Shown here one piece after another: positions 23,895 through 31,683 of a stretch of 64,000 nucleotides of DNA (position 1 is the first letter of the stretch; each line of letters starts with the position of its first letter). The DNA comes from Schaalia sp. Marseille-Q2122 (lineage in GTDB: Bacteria; Actinomycetota; Actinomycetes; Actinomycetales; Actinomycetaceae): contig NZ_CAHJXR010000003.1 of the NCBI RefSeq assembly GCF_903645355.1, positions 372,001 to 436,000 of the forward strand. The letters are read 5' to 3'. Position numbers and translations under genes: made by a program. The notes under the pieces were generated by a model. That model was not told the DNA's origin. It ran no database searches and was given only the letters and a program-made list of their open reading frames with translations.

Positions 23895-25646
23895 CTAGAT
23901 GGTGGTGATCGGCTGAAGACGAACGAGGCCACGACCCCGAGGGCGGTTCTCAAAGAAGCGCGGGTACCCAGCGGACATGTCTCCCCACTCGACGCCCAAC
24001 GCGTAGCCGTACTCCTTGGCAAGTGGTTCATCGCTCCAGTACTGAGTCCAGGCGACCGGGTTCTCGTTGCGATCCATGAGGCGGAACGCAGGTGCCGTCT
24101 CACCGTCGAGGATGACTTTCAGACGGTCACGGAACTTGCGGTACGAGATCAGTCGGCCTGAAGGGTTCGTCTGCTTAAACCAAGCGACGTAGGTCGCGAA
24201 CAAGAACTCGACCGGCAAGAGAGAGGACATCAAGCGGTGCGAGTTCTCAACCCACCAAGCACGAACCGGGTCGTTGTTGAGCTTGACGTCTTCACCGAGC
24301 TCGACGGCCTTCGCTCCGACGATGAAGTCGTCGAAGTCGGGCAGCTCCAGCGCGACCTTGAGGACGTACTCAAGCACCTCAGGGTCACGCATGAACTTGT
24401 CCTTGATGGACGAGTCACGGGCTCCGGTGAAGCACTTGTCGAAGGGCAGGAACGCGAACCGCCGCCAGAGCGAATCGGTCTTATCGGCGAACTCAGGAAG
24501 ATCGTTCAAGCACTGCACCATGACCCCACGTGGACGCCACTGGACGGCACGCTGATTCCTACGGTCGATCGTGATGACCTCATGCGTGATGTACTGCTTC
24601 AAGTCGCTCGCAGTCTCGGTGAAGACGCTCACCGAATTCTCGTCGGTGAAAACCGCAGACTTACCGAAGAGCGGCTCGGTACCGAAGCGGTCAGAGAACT
24701 TCTTGAGGGGCACGGACGCCCAATTGCCAGCACCGACGAGCTCCTTGAGGAGCACGAGCAGCGTGCCCTTGCCGCCCTCGCCCTTGGACGAGTAGAAGCA
24801 CACGGCCTTGTCGTAGTTCTTGTGGACTCGAAGAGCCGCCGTGATCGTCTGCCAGACGAGCGCGACCCGTTCCATGTCTCCCGTGAACAGATCGGCCAGC
24901 CAAGTATTGAACTCCCACTGTGACCCGTCCTTCAACGTTCGTGTCGGAGATACGGCGCTCGGGTTGTAGGCGGTCATGCACTTCGTGAGGTACACGCGAT
25001 CCGGCGAGAACGCTTCAAGCGTGCGAGTCTCAACGTTATAGATGCCGTTGTCCACCGGGACAAGGTGAGGCTCAGTGCACTCGCTGACCATCGGCGCGAA
25101 CGAACGTAGATGCGCGTACACCTCGTTCACGAGATACGTGTTCGCCGTCTTCGTGTACGAACTCAGAAGCTCGCGTACACCCTCGCGCTCGGTGATCTCC
25201 CGGTACGTGCCCTCGAAGCGACCCGATGCGTGATATCTCATGAGCGGCATCTTGGCGACCTCATCCGTCTCCTCGCCGACGAGCACCACACGATGCTCGG
25301 CGGCGATGAACTGCGCGAGCATAAACGGCGGCAGATTCTCTGGCGCGCTCTTGACGACGCAGCTGCCCTTGTTTGCCTTGATGATGGCGAGGAGGTTGCG
25401 GATCAGATCGAACGCCTTGCGGTCCATCTGTCGACCACGGTTACGGCCTGTGAGGCCCCTGTCGTTTGCCCAGCGGATCACCGTCTTGGAGATGAGGGAG
25501 TAGAACTCGCTCGGGGTGATGAACGCGCCCTTGTCGATGAGGAACATCAGGCTTTCAATGGCGTCATCTTCAATGGTAGGCTCGTGATTGAACTGATCGG
25601 CCCCCGTGTCCCCCTGGATGCGGGGGTCTTCATTTGTGTTGCTCAT
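23895..25646 (-). CDS. Phage/plasmid primase-helicase, P4 family (D5_N type)
   Basis: Replication protein of the element, 583 aa. Centre: NTWLADLFTGDMERVALVWQTITAALRV, Walker A in CFYSSKGEGGKGTLLVLLKELVG, then VFTDENSVSVF (Walker B-like region) and VMVQCLNDLPEFADKTDSLWRRFAFLPF, the superfamily 3 helicase order of P4 alpha/D5 proteins. An N-terminal primase zinc-finger domain is not obvious, so the protein may act mainly as helicase/initiator. Start overlaps the HTH gene stop (ATGA). It probably acts at the iteron region. Confidence 0.85.
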   Translation of the reverse strand: MSNTNEDPRIQGDTGADQFNHEPTIEDDAIESLMFLIDKGAFITPSEFYSLISKTVIRWANDRGLTGRNRGRQMDRKAFDLIRNLLAIIKANKGSCVVKSAPENLPPFMLAQFIAAEHRVVLVGEETDEVAKMPLMRYHASGRFEGTYREITEREGVRELLSSYTKTANTYLVNEVYAHLRSFAPMVSECTEPHLVPVDNGIYNVETRTLEAFSPDRVYLTKCMTAYNPSAVSPTRTLKDGSQWEFNTWLADLFTGDMERVALVWQTITAALRVHKNYDKAVCFYSSKGEGGKGTLLVLLKELVGAGNWASVPLKKFSDRFGTEPLFGKSAVFTDENSVSVFTETASDLKQYITHEVITIDRRNQRAVQWRPRGVMVQCLNDLPEFADKTDSLWRRFAFLPFDKCFTGARDSSIKDKFMRDPEVLEYVLKVALELPDFDDFIVGAKAVELGEDVKLNNDPVRAWWVENSHRLMSSLLPVEFLFATYVAWFKQTNPSGRLISYRKFRDRLKVILDGETAPAFRLMDRNENPVAWTQYWSDEPLAKEYGYALGVEWGDMSAGYPRFFENRPRGRGLVRLQPITTI

Positions 25647-25999
25647 GCTGCACCCCCAAGGGCGAAACGCAGGCGCGCGATCTGCTCGTCGCTGAGGCGC
25701 GGAGCGGCATCAACGAGGGCCGAGATGTGACGGGAAACTGACTCATCGAAGCTCGGCGTGCTCACGCGGTGGGCCTCGACGTAGGCCCGCAAATCGCCGA
25801 GACAATAGCCGACGGTGCCTCGTTGACGACCGAGACCGTCAATGGCACCCGCATACTTCACGTAGGAGGGCCCGCGCCCCTGCGAGCGCCAGTTGTTCAG
25901 CGTCTTGGGGTTCACCCCGAGGAACTCGGCGGCCTCGGCTGAGGAGAGCGTGCGATCCGAGTCTGTACCCAGCTCGGAAAGCCTGGTTGCGGAGGACAT
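25643..25999 (-). CDS. HTH DNA-binding protein, excisionase/MerR-like
   Basis: 118 aa. LSSAEAAEFLGVNPKTLNNWRSQGRGPSYVKY (residues 15-46) is the classic helix-turn-helix_17/Xis motif. The rest is helical. Being the first gene of the minus-strand operon and next to attR, it could be a recombination directionality factor, a repressor, or both. ATG 25999 follows AAAGGGG; the frame beyond it to 26200 has no similarity. Confidence 0.75.
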   Translation of the reverse strand: MSSATRLSELGTDSDRTLSSAEAAEFLGVNPKTLNNWRSQGRGPSYVKYAGAIDGLGRQRGTVGYCLGDLRAYVEAHRVSTPSFDESVSRHISALVDAAPRLSDEQIARLRFALGGAA

Positions 26000-26351
26000 G
26001 AAAAATGCCCCTTTCCCTGAGTAGGAAAGAGGCTTGTCACCTGCGTGAACGCTAGGAAACCCCTGTTGAACCTCGCACGGGAGAGGTTCCTGCCCACGGT
26101 GGGTGCGGCTCATCTCATCGGCACCGCTCATCCCGTCGAGAGCGATGTGAGGGTCGCGGAGGACCCTCAACCGGCCAATCTCACGCCGGTCCAGGCTCAC
26201 CTTCGCGGCATGGAGATATCACGCCGTGCCTACCCTTGTTGGGCTCGGCCAGAAGGATTGTTCCGAGCCTAGCACACCTCTGCAAATCACGGCAAGCCCT
26301 CGCTGCCGCTGCTATCTCTGAGGCTATGACGTTCGTTACATGCGTAATGCG
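26000..26351. other. Right-end control region of the element
   Basis: No gene. Must contain the promoter for the long minus-strand operon. The last 25 bases before the junction (TTACATGCGTAATGCGGTC) share CGTAA in inverted orientation with sequence just inside attL (TTACGTCTAAG), as expected for attP arms split by integration. Confidence 0.6.
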
Positions 26352-26375
26352 GTCGAGTTCAGGTTTAATGTCTGA
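26352..26375 (+). pseudogene. Displaced 3' end of ychF (VEFRFNV stop) at attR
   Basis: Reads V-E-F-R-F-N-V-TGA, the usual YchF terminus, with no gene in front. It is the piece cut off by the element. GAGTTC at 26355-26360 is the shared core. Confidence 0.85.
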
Positions 26376-26396
26376 TTTGCCGTGTATGTGAAGGTT

Positions 26397-26433
26397 GGGG
26401 GCGCGCCGGAGGGCGCGCCCCCGGTCTTTTTTC
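26397..26433 (+). terminator. Original ychF terminator, now beyond the element
   Basis: 11-bp GC stem GGGGGCGCGCC/GGCGCGCCCCC with a 4-nt loop, followed by GGTCTTTTTT. It lies 22 bp after the displaced ychF stop. Confidence 0.88.
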
Positions 26434-26599
26434 CTGAGGCACGGAGTGGATAAGGCAGATGAGCCCTCTGTGGGCATTGCCGCCCATGAATCGCTCCGCG
26501 CTCTGAAGTAGCACCTCGCTTCCCCTTGACCCTCCTCCTACAGGAACCCTCAGAATGGTCGGACACGCGTCACCGTCAACGTGAGAAAGGGCTCTGACT

Positions 26600-27391
26600 A
26601 TGTTCACCATTGGGCTTTTTGCTCAGCTTACTGGGCTGAGTGTGAAGGCACTGCGCCATTATGACTCGATTGGGCTCCTCGAACCGCAAACGACAGACCC
26701 CGTCACCGGCTACCGCTATTACGCGGCAGAACAAGCGCGCGATGCCGCCACTATCAGCGCCCTACGAGCCCTGGGAATGGGCCTTCCCGCAATTCGGGAA
26801 GCCCTCGACAATGGAGCACCTCAGGCAGTAGAAACCTTCCTCCATGAACGCGCAAAACAACGCGAAGCCGAGGACGCCATTGCCCGCACCGTTCAGGACC
26901 TCCTCCGCGGCTACACGGAACTGCCCTCCACCGCGGTCAGAACAGTTCCAGAACAGAAGATCGTCTCGCTCCGCTGCACGCTCTCCCTGACGGGAGACAT
27001 CGAAGAATCGCTTAACGAGGCCTTCGCCGGACTTCTTCAGGCCGTCCACGACGCCGGGTGTGTGCCCCTCGACTATTGGTGGCTGAGCTTCATGCAGGCT
27101 GACGCCGGGCAGGTGGCAATGACGTGGGCGATTCCAGTGCAGAGCCTGCCCTGCGAAGAGATTCCCATCGACTATGACGCTGGGTTTTCGCTAACTGTAG
27201 GCGTCGACCCAGAACACGAGGAAACATTTGTGAGCGCTGCGGAGGCTCCCTCTCAACATGAAGATTTCGTCCCGGCCTCGCCGGAACTGATCGCTCTACT
27301 CACTGCTGGGACTGACCCTCAGGGGGAGATTCGGCAGATCTATCGCCACCGGGACGGGCAGATCCTCCTCGAACTCGCCGTCGTGCACTGA
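26600..27391 (+). CDS. MerR-family regulator with GyrI-like effector domain
   Basis: 263 aa. The N-terminal winged helix FTIGLFAQLTGLSVKALRHYDSIGLLEPQTTDPVTGYRYY is a textbook MerR domain, followed by a dimerization helix (to about residue 115) and a C-terminal domain (RTVPEQKIVSLRCTLSL onward) of the effector-binding SOUL/GyrI type seen in BmrR-like multidrug sensors. It may respond to hydrophobic drugs or metabolites. No obvious target operon is adjacent; the SnoaL gene follows 183 bp downstream on the same strand. Confidence 0.87.
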   Translation: MFTIGLFAQLTGLSVKALRHYDSIGLLEPQTTDPVTGYRYYAAEQARDAATISALRALGMGLPAIREALDNGAPQAVETFLHERAKQREAEDAIARTVQDLLRGYTELPSTAVRTVPEQKIVSLRCTLSLTGDIEESLNEAFAGLLQAVHDAGCVPLDYWWLSFMQADAGQVAMTWAIPVQSLPCEEIPIDYDAGFSLTVGVDPEHEETFVSAAEAPSQHEDFVPASPELIALLTAGTDPQGEIRQIYRHRDGQILLELAVVH

Positions 27392-27574
27392 CCTCGGCGC
27401 CCCACTCGCTGTGCTTCGCCCGTGAAAGCGTCCATTCACGTCGCCCTCGCCAATCGGGAAACCCACACGAATCGTCAATGGGGAACATCACCGATTCCCC
27501 TCCGTGCGCACCATGGCGATAATGAGGGTGCAGCCAACTAGATGGCAGACTGAGCGACGAGGAGGACAGGAAAC

Positions 27575-27916
27575 ATGACCGCACTGCGCGACACCCTTGA
27601 GGCTTTCTTCGAGGCCGAAAACCAGCGTGATTGGGAGCGCTACGTGGAATTCCTCCACCCCGAGGTCGAATGGACACTCCACGGCAATACCATCCACGGC
27701 CGCGAGGCCTACATGGAGCTCATCACGCGGGCGTACGCGAACTCCTCCGTCACCTTCCGCACGCACCAAGTGCTCGAATCCACCAGCGTCAATATCGTCG
27801 CCACCTTGTTGATTGACGAGGACGGCAACCGTTCCCTCGACATCTTCGAGTTCGGGGATGGGTTGATCCGCCGAGAGTGGGAATTCCTTATGGGTCCTGG
27901 TGAAGGCTGGCGCTGA
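27575..27916 (+). CDS. SnoaL-like/NTF2-fold protein
   Basis: 113 aa. LRDTLEAFFEAENQRDWERYVEFLHPEVEWTLHGNTIHGREAYMELI fits the SnoaL/ketosteroid-isomerase-like (NTF2) fold; no catalytic assignment is possible. GGAGGACAGG precedes ATG 27575. Its last 120 bp recur with about 91% identity at 29422-29542 on the far side of the ATPase gene, where the sequence continues to a different and longer C-terminus. The present end (MGPGEGWR) is thus probably secondary. Confidence 0.8.
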   Translation: MTALRDTLEAFFEAENQRDWERYVEFLHPEVEWTLHGNTIHGREAYMELITRAYANSSVTFRTHQVLESTSVNIVATLLIDEDGNRSLDIFEFGDGLIRREWEFLMGPGEGWR

Positions 27917-27993
27917 GTGGGAAGGCGCTGAGCGTGAAGGTGCTGGGTGGGAAGGCGCTGAGCGTGAAGGTGCTGGGTGGGAAGGCGCTGAGC
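27917..27993. repeat. 30-bp tandem repeat, 2.6 units
   Basis: Units at 27917-27946 and 27947-27976 are identical, followed by a partial unit to 27993. The array begins directly after the SnoaL stop codon. Confidence 0.9.
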
Positions 27994-28064
27994 GAGGCCG
28001 CGCTACGCCACCGTGACTCGATCGAACTCCCTGCGCTGCAGATGATGCCCTGTTGAAGTCATGT

Positions 28065-28156
28065 CATCGGAAAACAGGCCTGTGGAACATCGGAAAATAG
28101 ACCAGTAGATCATCTGCAAATAGGCTAGTAGAGCATCTGTAAATGGGCTAGTAGTG
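28065..28156. repeat. Four 23-bp tandem repeats in the leader of the ATPase gene
   Basis: Units start at 28065, 28088, 28111 and 28134, each beginning CATCGGAAAA or CATCTGYAAA and ending near RRCYAGTAGA. The last ends 13 bp before the ATG. Regular 23-bp phasing just upstream of a start codon suggests operator sites. Confidence 0.85.
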
Positions 28157-28169
28157 CTACTGTTGGGAC

Positions 28170-29417
28170 ATGGCCTACTTGGAACGTACGGTTGACCGTG
28201 AGCTTGACGAATTGCTGCCTCATGTCCCCGCAATCGCTCTTGATGGGCCCAAAGGCGTTGGAAAGACAGGCACTGCATCCCGTCGAGCAGACTTCACCTG
28301 GAAACTTGATGATCCTGCTCAAAGAGATGTCGTCAAAGCTGACTTTGCGCTATCAACGGCGCCAGAAGGTCTTTTGCTCATTGATGAATGGCAGCATGTG
28401 CCGCAGGTGTGGGACGCAGTCCGTCGGAAAGTTGACGAGGGCGCGCCATCTGGACGTTTCCTCCTGACAGGATCGGCTACCCCGCATCATGCAGCGGGCA
28501 CCCACACGGGTGCCGGTCGCATTCTTTCCCTTCGTATGCGTCCCATGGCTCTTTATGAGCGCGGCGTAGCGGCGCCATCGGTTTCCTTGGCCGCGTTATT
28601 AGAGGGGGAGTCAGCAGTTTCAGGTGCGACTGATTGTGTGCTGGAGAACTATGTTGAATCCATAGTTTCCAGCGGTTTTCCCGGGATTATGTCTGCTGCT
28701 TCCCGCGTTCGTCGCATGATGCTCGACTCTTACCTGGAACGCGTCATCGACAGAGAGCTTCCTGATCACGGTTTTGAGGTCCGACGTCCGGAAACGCTGC
28801 GCCGATGGATGGCTGCCTACGCCGCAGCATCATCAACCACGACGGCGTATTCAAAGATTCTTGATTCCACAACGGGTGGGGACGGAAGTCAGCCAGCCAA
28901 AGCGACGACCGTTGCTTATCGAGACCATCTCACGCGACTATGGCTGCTTGACCCAGTGCCCGGTTGGTTGCCCGCCAATAATTCCCTCAAACGACTCCAA
29001 CAAGCCCCGAAGCATCAGCTTGCTGATCCAGCTCTGGCAGCGCGATTGTTAGGGATGACGGAGAGAAGCCTCATCGGAGCAGCTGGCGCGCATATGCTCG
29101 GACCATTGTTCGAATCGCTCGTTTCCCTGAGCGTGCGTGTCGCCGCTCAGGCTGCGGAGGCTCGCGTGAGTCACCTGCGCACGAATGGTGGAGAGCGAGA
29201 GGTGGATTTGATCGTTGAGGGGCCCGAAGGTCAAGTGCTCGCCATTGAAGTCAAGCTTTCCGCTGAGGTAACTGATTCGGACGTGCGTCATCTGCTGTGG
29301 CTTCGTGAGCAGATCCCGGATCGAGTGGTCAACCTTGTCGTCATCAATACCGGACAGGTTGCTTATCGTCGGGCTGACGGAGTGGTCGTTGTGCCTCTTG
29401 CTCTGCTTGGCGCGTGA
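28170..29417 (+). CDS. AAA ATPase with DUF4143-type C-terminal nuclease-like domain
   Basis: 415 aa. Walker A ALDGPKGVGKTGTASRRA (residues 23-40), Walker B EGLLLIDEWQHVPQVWDAVR, sensor RFLLTGSATPHHAAGTHTGAGRI; then the DUF4143 region, ending with REVDLIVEGPEGQVLAIEVKLSAEV, a PD-(D/E)XK-like motif. Proteins of this AAA_14/DUF4143 family are common accessory genes of unknown role, sometimes linked to stress or toxin-antitoxin-like behaviour. No ribosome site is evident. The GC content and the presence of TTA codons differ from neighbours. Flanked by direct copies of the SnoaL gene end, so probably inserted. Confidence 0.82.
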   Translation: MAYLERTVDRELDELLPHVPAIALDGPKGVGKTGTASRRADFTWKLDDPAQRDVVKADFALSTAPEGLLLIDEWQHVPQVWDAVRRKVDEGAPSGRFLLTGSATPHHAAGTHTGAGRILSLRMRPMALYERGVAAPSVSLAALLEGESAVSGATDCVLENYVESIVSSGFPGIMSAASRVRRMMLDSYLERVIDRELPDHGFEVRRPETLRRWMAAYAAASSTTTAYSKILDSTTGGDGSQPAKATTVAYRDHLTRLWLLDPVPGWLPANNSLKRLQQAPKHQLADPALAARLLGMTERSLIGAAGAHMLGPLFESLVSLSVRVAAQAAEARVSHLRTNGGEREVDLIVEGPEGQVLAIEVKLSAEVTDSDVRHLLWLREQIPDRVVNLVVINTGQVAYRRADGVVVVPLALLGA

Positions 29418-29421
29418 ATCG

Positions 29422-29583
29422 CGAATCCACCAGCGTCAATATCGTCGCCACCTTGTTGATTGACGAGGACGACAACCGCTCCCTCGACATCTTCGAGTTC
29501 GAGGACGGCCTGATCCGCCGCGAGTGGGAATTCCTCATGGGGCCGCGCGCGAAATGGGCGGTCGAGGCCGCCCCGCGAGCCTA
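29422..29583 (+). pseudogene. Fragment of a SnoaL-like gene (C-terminal 53 codons)
   Basis: Encodes ESTSVNIVATLLIDEDDNRSL then DIFEFEDGLIRREWEFLMG, as in the SnoaL gene at 27575, and continues PRAKWAVEAAPRA to TAA 29581-29583. There is no start. Its stop codon abuts the maltokinase stop on the other strand. Confidence 0.85.
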
Positions 29584-31614
29584 AGCGAGGAGCGCCTCGA
29601 TCCCACGCAGGGGAATTTCCAACCAGTCAGGGCGATTACGCGCCTCGTAGACCACCTCATACAGGGCCTTGTCCAATTCGAGAGCATCGATGAGGGCGGC
29701 CCTCCGCTGTGCCACAGTGGTCAACGAAGCACTGCCGTCACCTCCGCCGGGAGTCGTGTTCTCAGAGGACATACCTGGCCGTTCGACTTCGTAGCCCTCC
29801 AGAAACGCACGACGAACATCGGAGAGCCAAGCGTGCCCATGACGCTCTTTCTCGGCGGCATCGGGGACAGGGACACCCACTGCAGCCGCATAGTCAAAGG
29901 ACCTGAGCATCCCGGCCACGTCCCGCATCGGCTGATCAGGCAGCAGCCTTTGCGCGAGTGGTCGCAATGGTTCTCCCTCGAAATCGAGGACGAACCATCG
30001 GCCAGAATCCCCCATGGAGCCTGCCTCACTACCGGGGATCTTTTCCCGCAGCACCTGGCCCAGGTGGTAGTCGCCGTGAATCCGTGTTGCGGGCTCCAGG
30101 CGGTCGCAGGCCTCCAGGCGGGCATAGACTCGGGCAATCTTGCCCTCAATGCCGATAATTCGTTGTCGCAGGTCGGGCACCTCTTCCAGTGCCCATGCGG
30201 CGCGCTGGCGTAGGGAAGCGACGAAGTGCGTGGGAGACGCAGGCTCATGCTCGCCGCAGGCCAGGGCAAGAATCGAGTGCATCTGAGCAGTGGTCGCCCC
30301 CAAATCGCGAGCAAGCGCAATGGCGCGGCGACGAGCTGTTCCCGGAGTGTTAGGAGCATCTGCCCCCTCAGTCGCACACGCGCCTGCCCCATTGGCCTGG
30401 CGAGTATCCGCGTGGACAGCGTTGGGCGCATCCGCGCCTGGGCACCCGCAATCAGCCTTGCTTTCAGCCGCGTCCTGGGCTGCCAGGGCGCAGAAGAGCT
30501 CAAAACCGTCATGCGCCTCGGGGATAAAGGTGCAGGCCACCGCCGAATGAGCGCTCACCTCCTTGCCAGAGGAGGCATCCACCCACGACAGCGTTGACCA
30601 CGCCACCGGCTTGCGCACCCGATCCCATCCTTGGGCCGCGAGCGCCAAGGAGAGTTCCACATCAGGATTGGGCCCTGGCGAGAGCACGCGGAAGAGCTTG
30701 ACCACCAGGTCGGGCGTCGCGGCATTGGCAGGCGCTCGCATGACGACATTCGTATTCGACTGCTCGCCGGTCATCACCCGTGCCGCACCGCTGCGCTCAC
30801 CGATGGCCCGCGCGTCGGCCTCGTCGAGCACGCTGCCAGAGAGTCGCGCGGCCTGGGCCCACGCCGCCCAGAACGCGGGGTGGTGGGCGCCATCGACGAG
30901 GGCGACGCCGCGACCGACCTCGGCCGAAGCGCAGACTTTCGCCGGCGGTGCGGAGGCGCCCACAGGTCGGTCAGAAGCGTCCGCCGGGGGAGCAGAAGCG
31001 TCCATCGGGGGAGCAGAAGCGTTCACAGGTGGGGCAGAGGCATCCGCGGGTGGGGGAGAGGGGAGAGTGAATCCGGCTGCTGCGGCTGGCTCGCCGGGCG
31101 CAGCAAAGCTGGAGAACGTGCCAGGGGCGTCAAGGACGAGGGGAACATGGACGAGGACGGGCGCAGAAGCGTCCTTTTCGCCCCGATCGCTTTGTCCTGC
31201 CTGTCCTCGCTGCGCTTCCTGAGTCTCCTGTACGCCCTGTGCTTCCCGTCCGCCCTGTGCTTCCTCTCCTTCCCGTCCACCCTGTTCGTCTGCCTGCGGC
31301 CGGGCCACGGCAATGAGCAGATCGCGCACGCCCGGAGCCAGCTCTACATCGGCAACGATGCTCAGAGCCTCGGGTGAAGGCACGCCTGAACCTTTCAGGG
31401 GGAACCAGCGGCGCTCATACATCCACGGCCCGAGGGCGGCCAAAAGCTCAGTGTCGCTGGGCCAGCGGAGCTTCGCGGGCGAAGGGCCAGGCCCTGAGGA
31501 AGGAGGCACCGAGGAGCCATGCCGAGAAGAGTCGGCCCCTGAGGAGGGAAGCGCCAAGACGCCAGGACGAGGAGAGGACTCCCCAACTGGAGGGGTGTGT
31601 GACTGCAGGGTCAT
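29581..31614 (-). CDS. mak: Maltokinase (Mak/Pep2 family) with long low-complexity insertions
   Basis: Phosphorylates maltose to maltose-1-phosphate for the GlgE glycan pathway, acting after TreS. Family segments: SDTELLAALGPWMYERRWFPLKG at the N-terminus; VMTGEQSNTNVVMRA with LVVKLFRVLSPGPNPDVE (nucleotide-binding lobe); and TRIHGDYHLGQVLRE with WFVLDFEGEPLRPLAQRLLPDQPMRDVAGMLRSFDYAA (catalytic loop and metal site). 677 aa, clearly longer than the usual 440-470. The excess is an N-terminal extension, an E/G/Q-rich stretch, an (A/D)ASAPP repeat region and an Ala-rich insert, all between conserved blocks. Start ATG 31614 with AAGGA. 69 bp downstream of treS, so one operon. Confidence 0.87.
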   Translation of the reverse strand: MTLQSHTPPVGESSPRPGVLALPSSGADSSRHGSSVPPSSGPGPSPAKLRWPSDTELLAALGPWMYERRWFPLKGSGVPSPEALSIVADVELAPGVRDLLIAVARPQADEQGGREGEEAQGGREAQGVQETQEAQRGQAGQSDRGEKDASAPVLVHVPLVLDAPGTFSSFAAPGEPAAAAGFTLPSPPPADASAPPVNASAPPMDASAPPADASDRPVGASAPPAKVCASAEVGRGVALVDGAHHPAFWAAWAQAARLSGSVLDEADARAIGERSGAARVMTGEQSNTNVVMRAPANAATPDLVVKLFRVLSPGPNPDVELSLALAAQGWDRVRKPVAWSTLSWVDASSGKEVSAHSAVACTFIPEAHDGFELFCALAAQDAAESKADCGCPGADAPNAVHADTRQANGAGACATEGADAPNTPGTARRRAIALARDLGATTAQMHSILALACGEHEPASPTHFVASLRQRAAWALEEVPDLRQRIIGIEGKIARVYARLEACDRLEPATRIHGDYHLGQVLREKIPGSEAGSMGDSGRWFVLDFEGEPLRPLAQRLLPDQPMRDVAGMLRSFDYAAAVGVPVPDAAEKERHGHAWLSDVRRAFLEGYEVERPGMSSENTTPGGGDGSASLTTVAQRRAALIDALELDKALYEVVYEARNRPDWLEIPLRGIEALLA

Positions 31615-31683
31615 GACGCTTCCTTGCTCATGATGGTGGCTTCTTGACGACAATGGCATTCTCAGGGGGCCAGGTTGCCTCGC

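Larger units (their letters stand above)
16822..26360. mobile_element. Integrative mobilizable element in the 3' end of ychF, about 9.5 kb
   Basis: Bounded by GAGTTC at 16822 and 26355. Content: serine integrase next to attL, iteron region, ArdA-like gene, cmtR-cadD, a minus-strand mobilization operon (small protein, coiled-coil membrane protein, relaxase, MobC, coiled-coil protein), a D5/P4-type primase-helicase and an HTH/excisionase-like gene next to attR. There are no type IV secretion genes, so it would need a helper for transfer. It lacks every copy of the host palindromic repeat. The clinching evidence is the displaced ychF tail (VEFRFNV stop) and ychF terminator directly beyond the right junction. 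Confidence 0.9.

Noticed and set aside
16822-26360. Prophage
   Set aside because: No capsid, terminase, portal or lysis genes; relaxase and MobC mark a mobilizable element.
30563-31377. Plus-strand open frames opposite mak
   Set aside because: Low-complexity antisense of the repeat-rich maltokinase gene.
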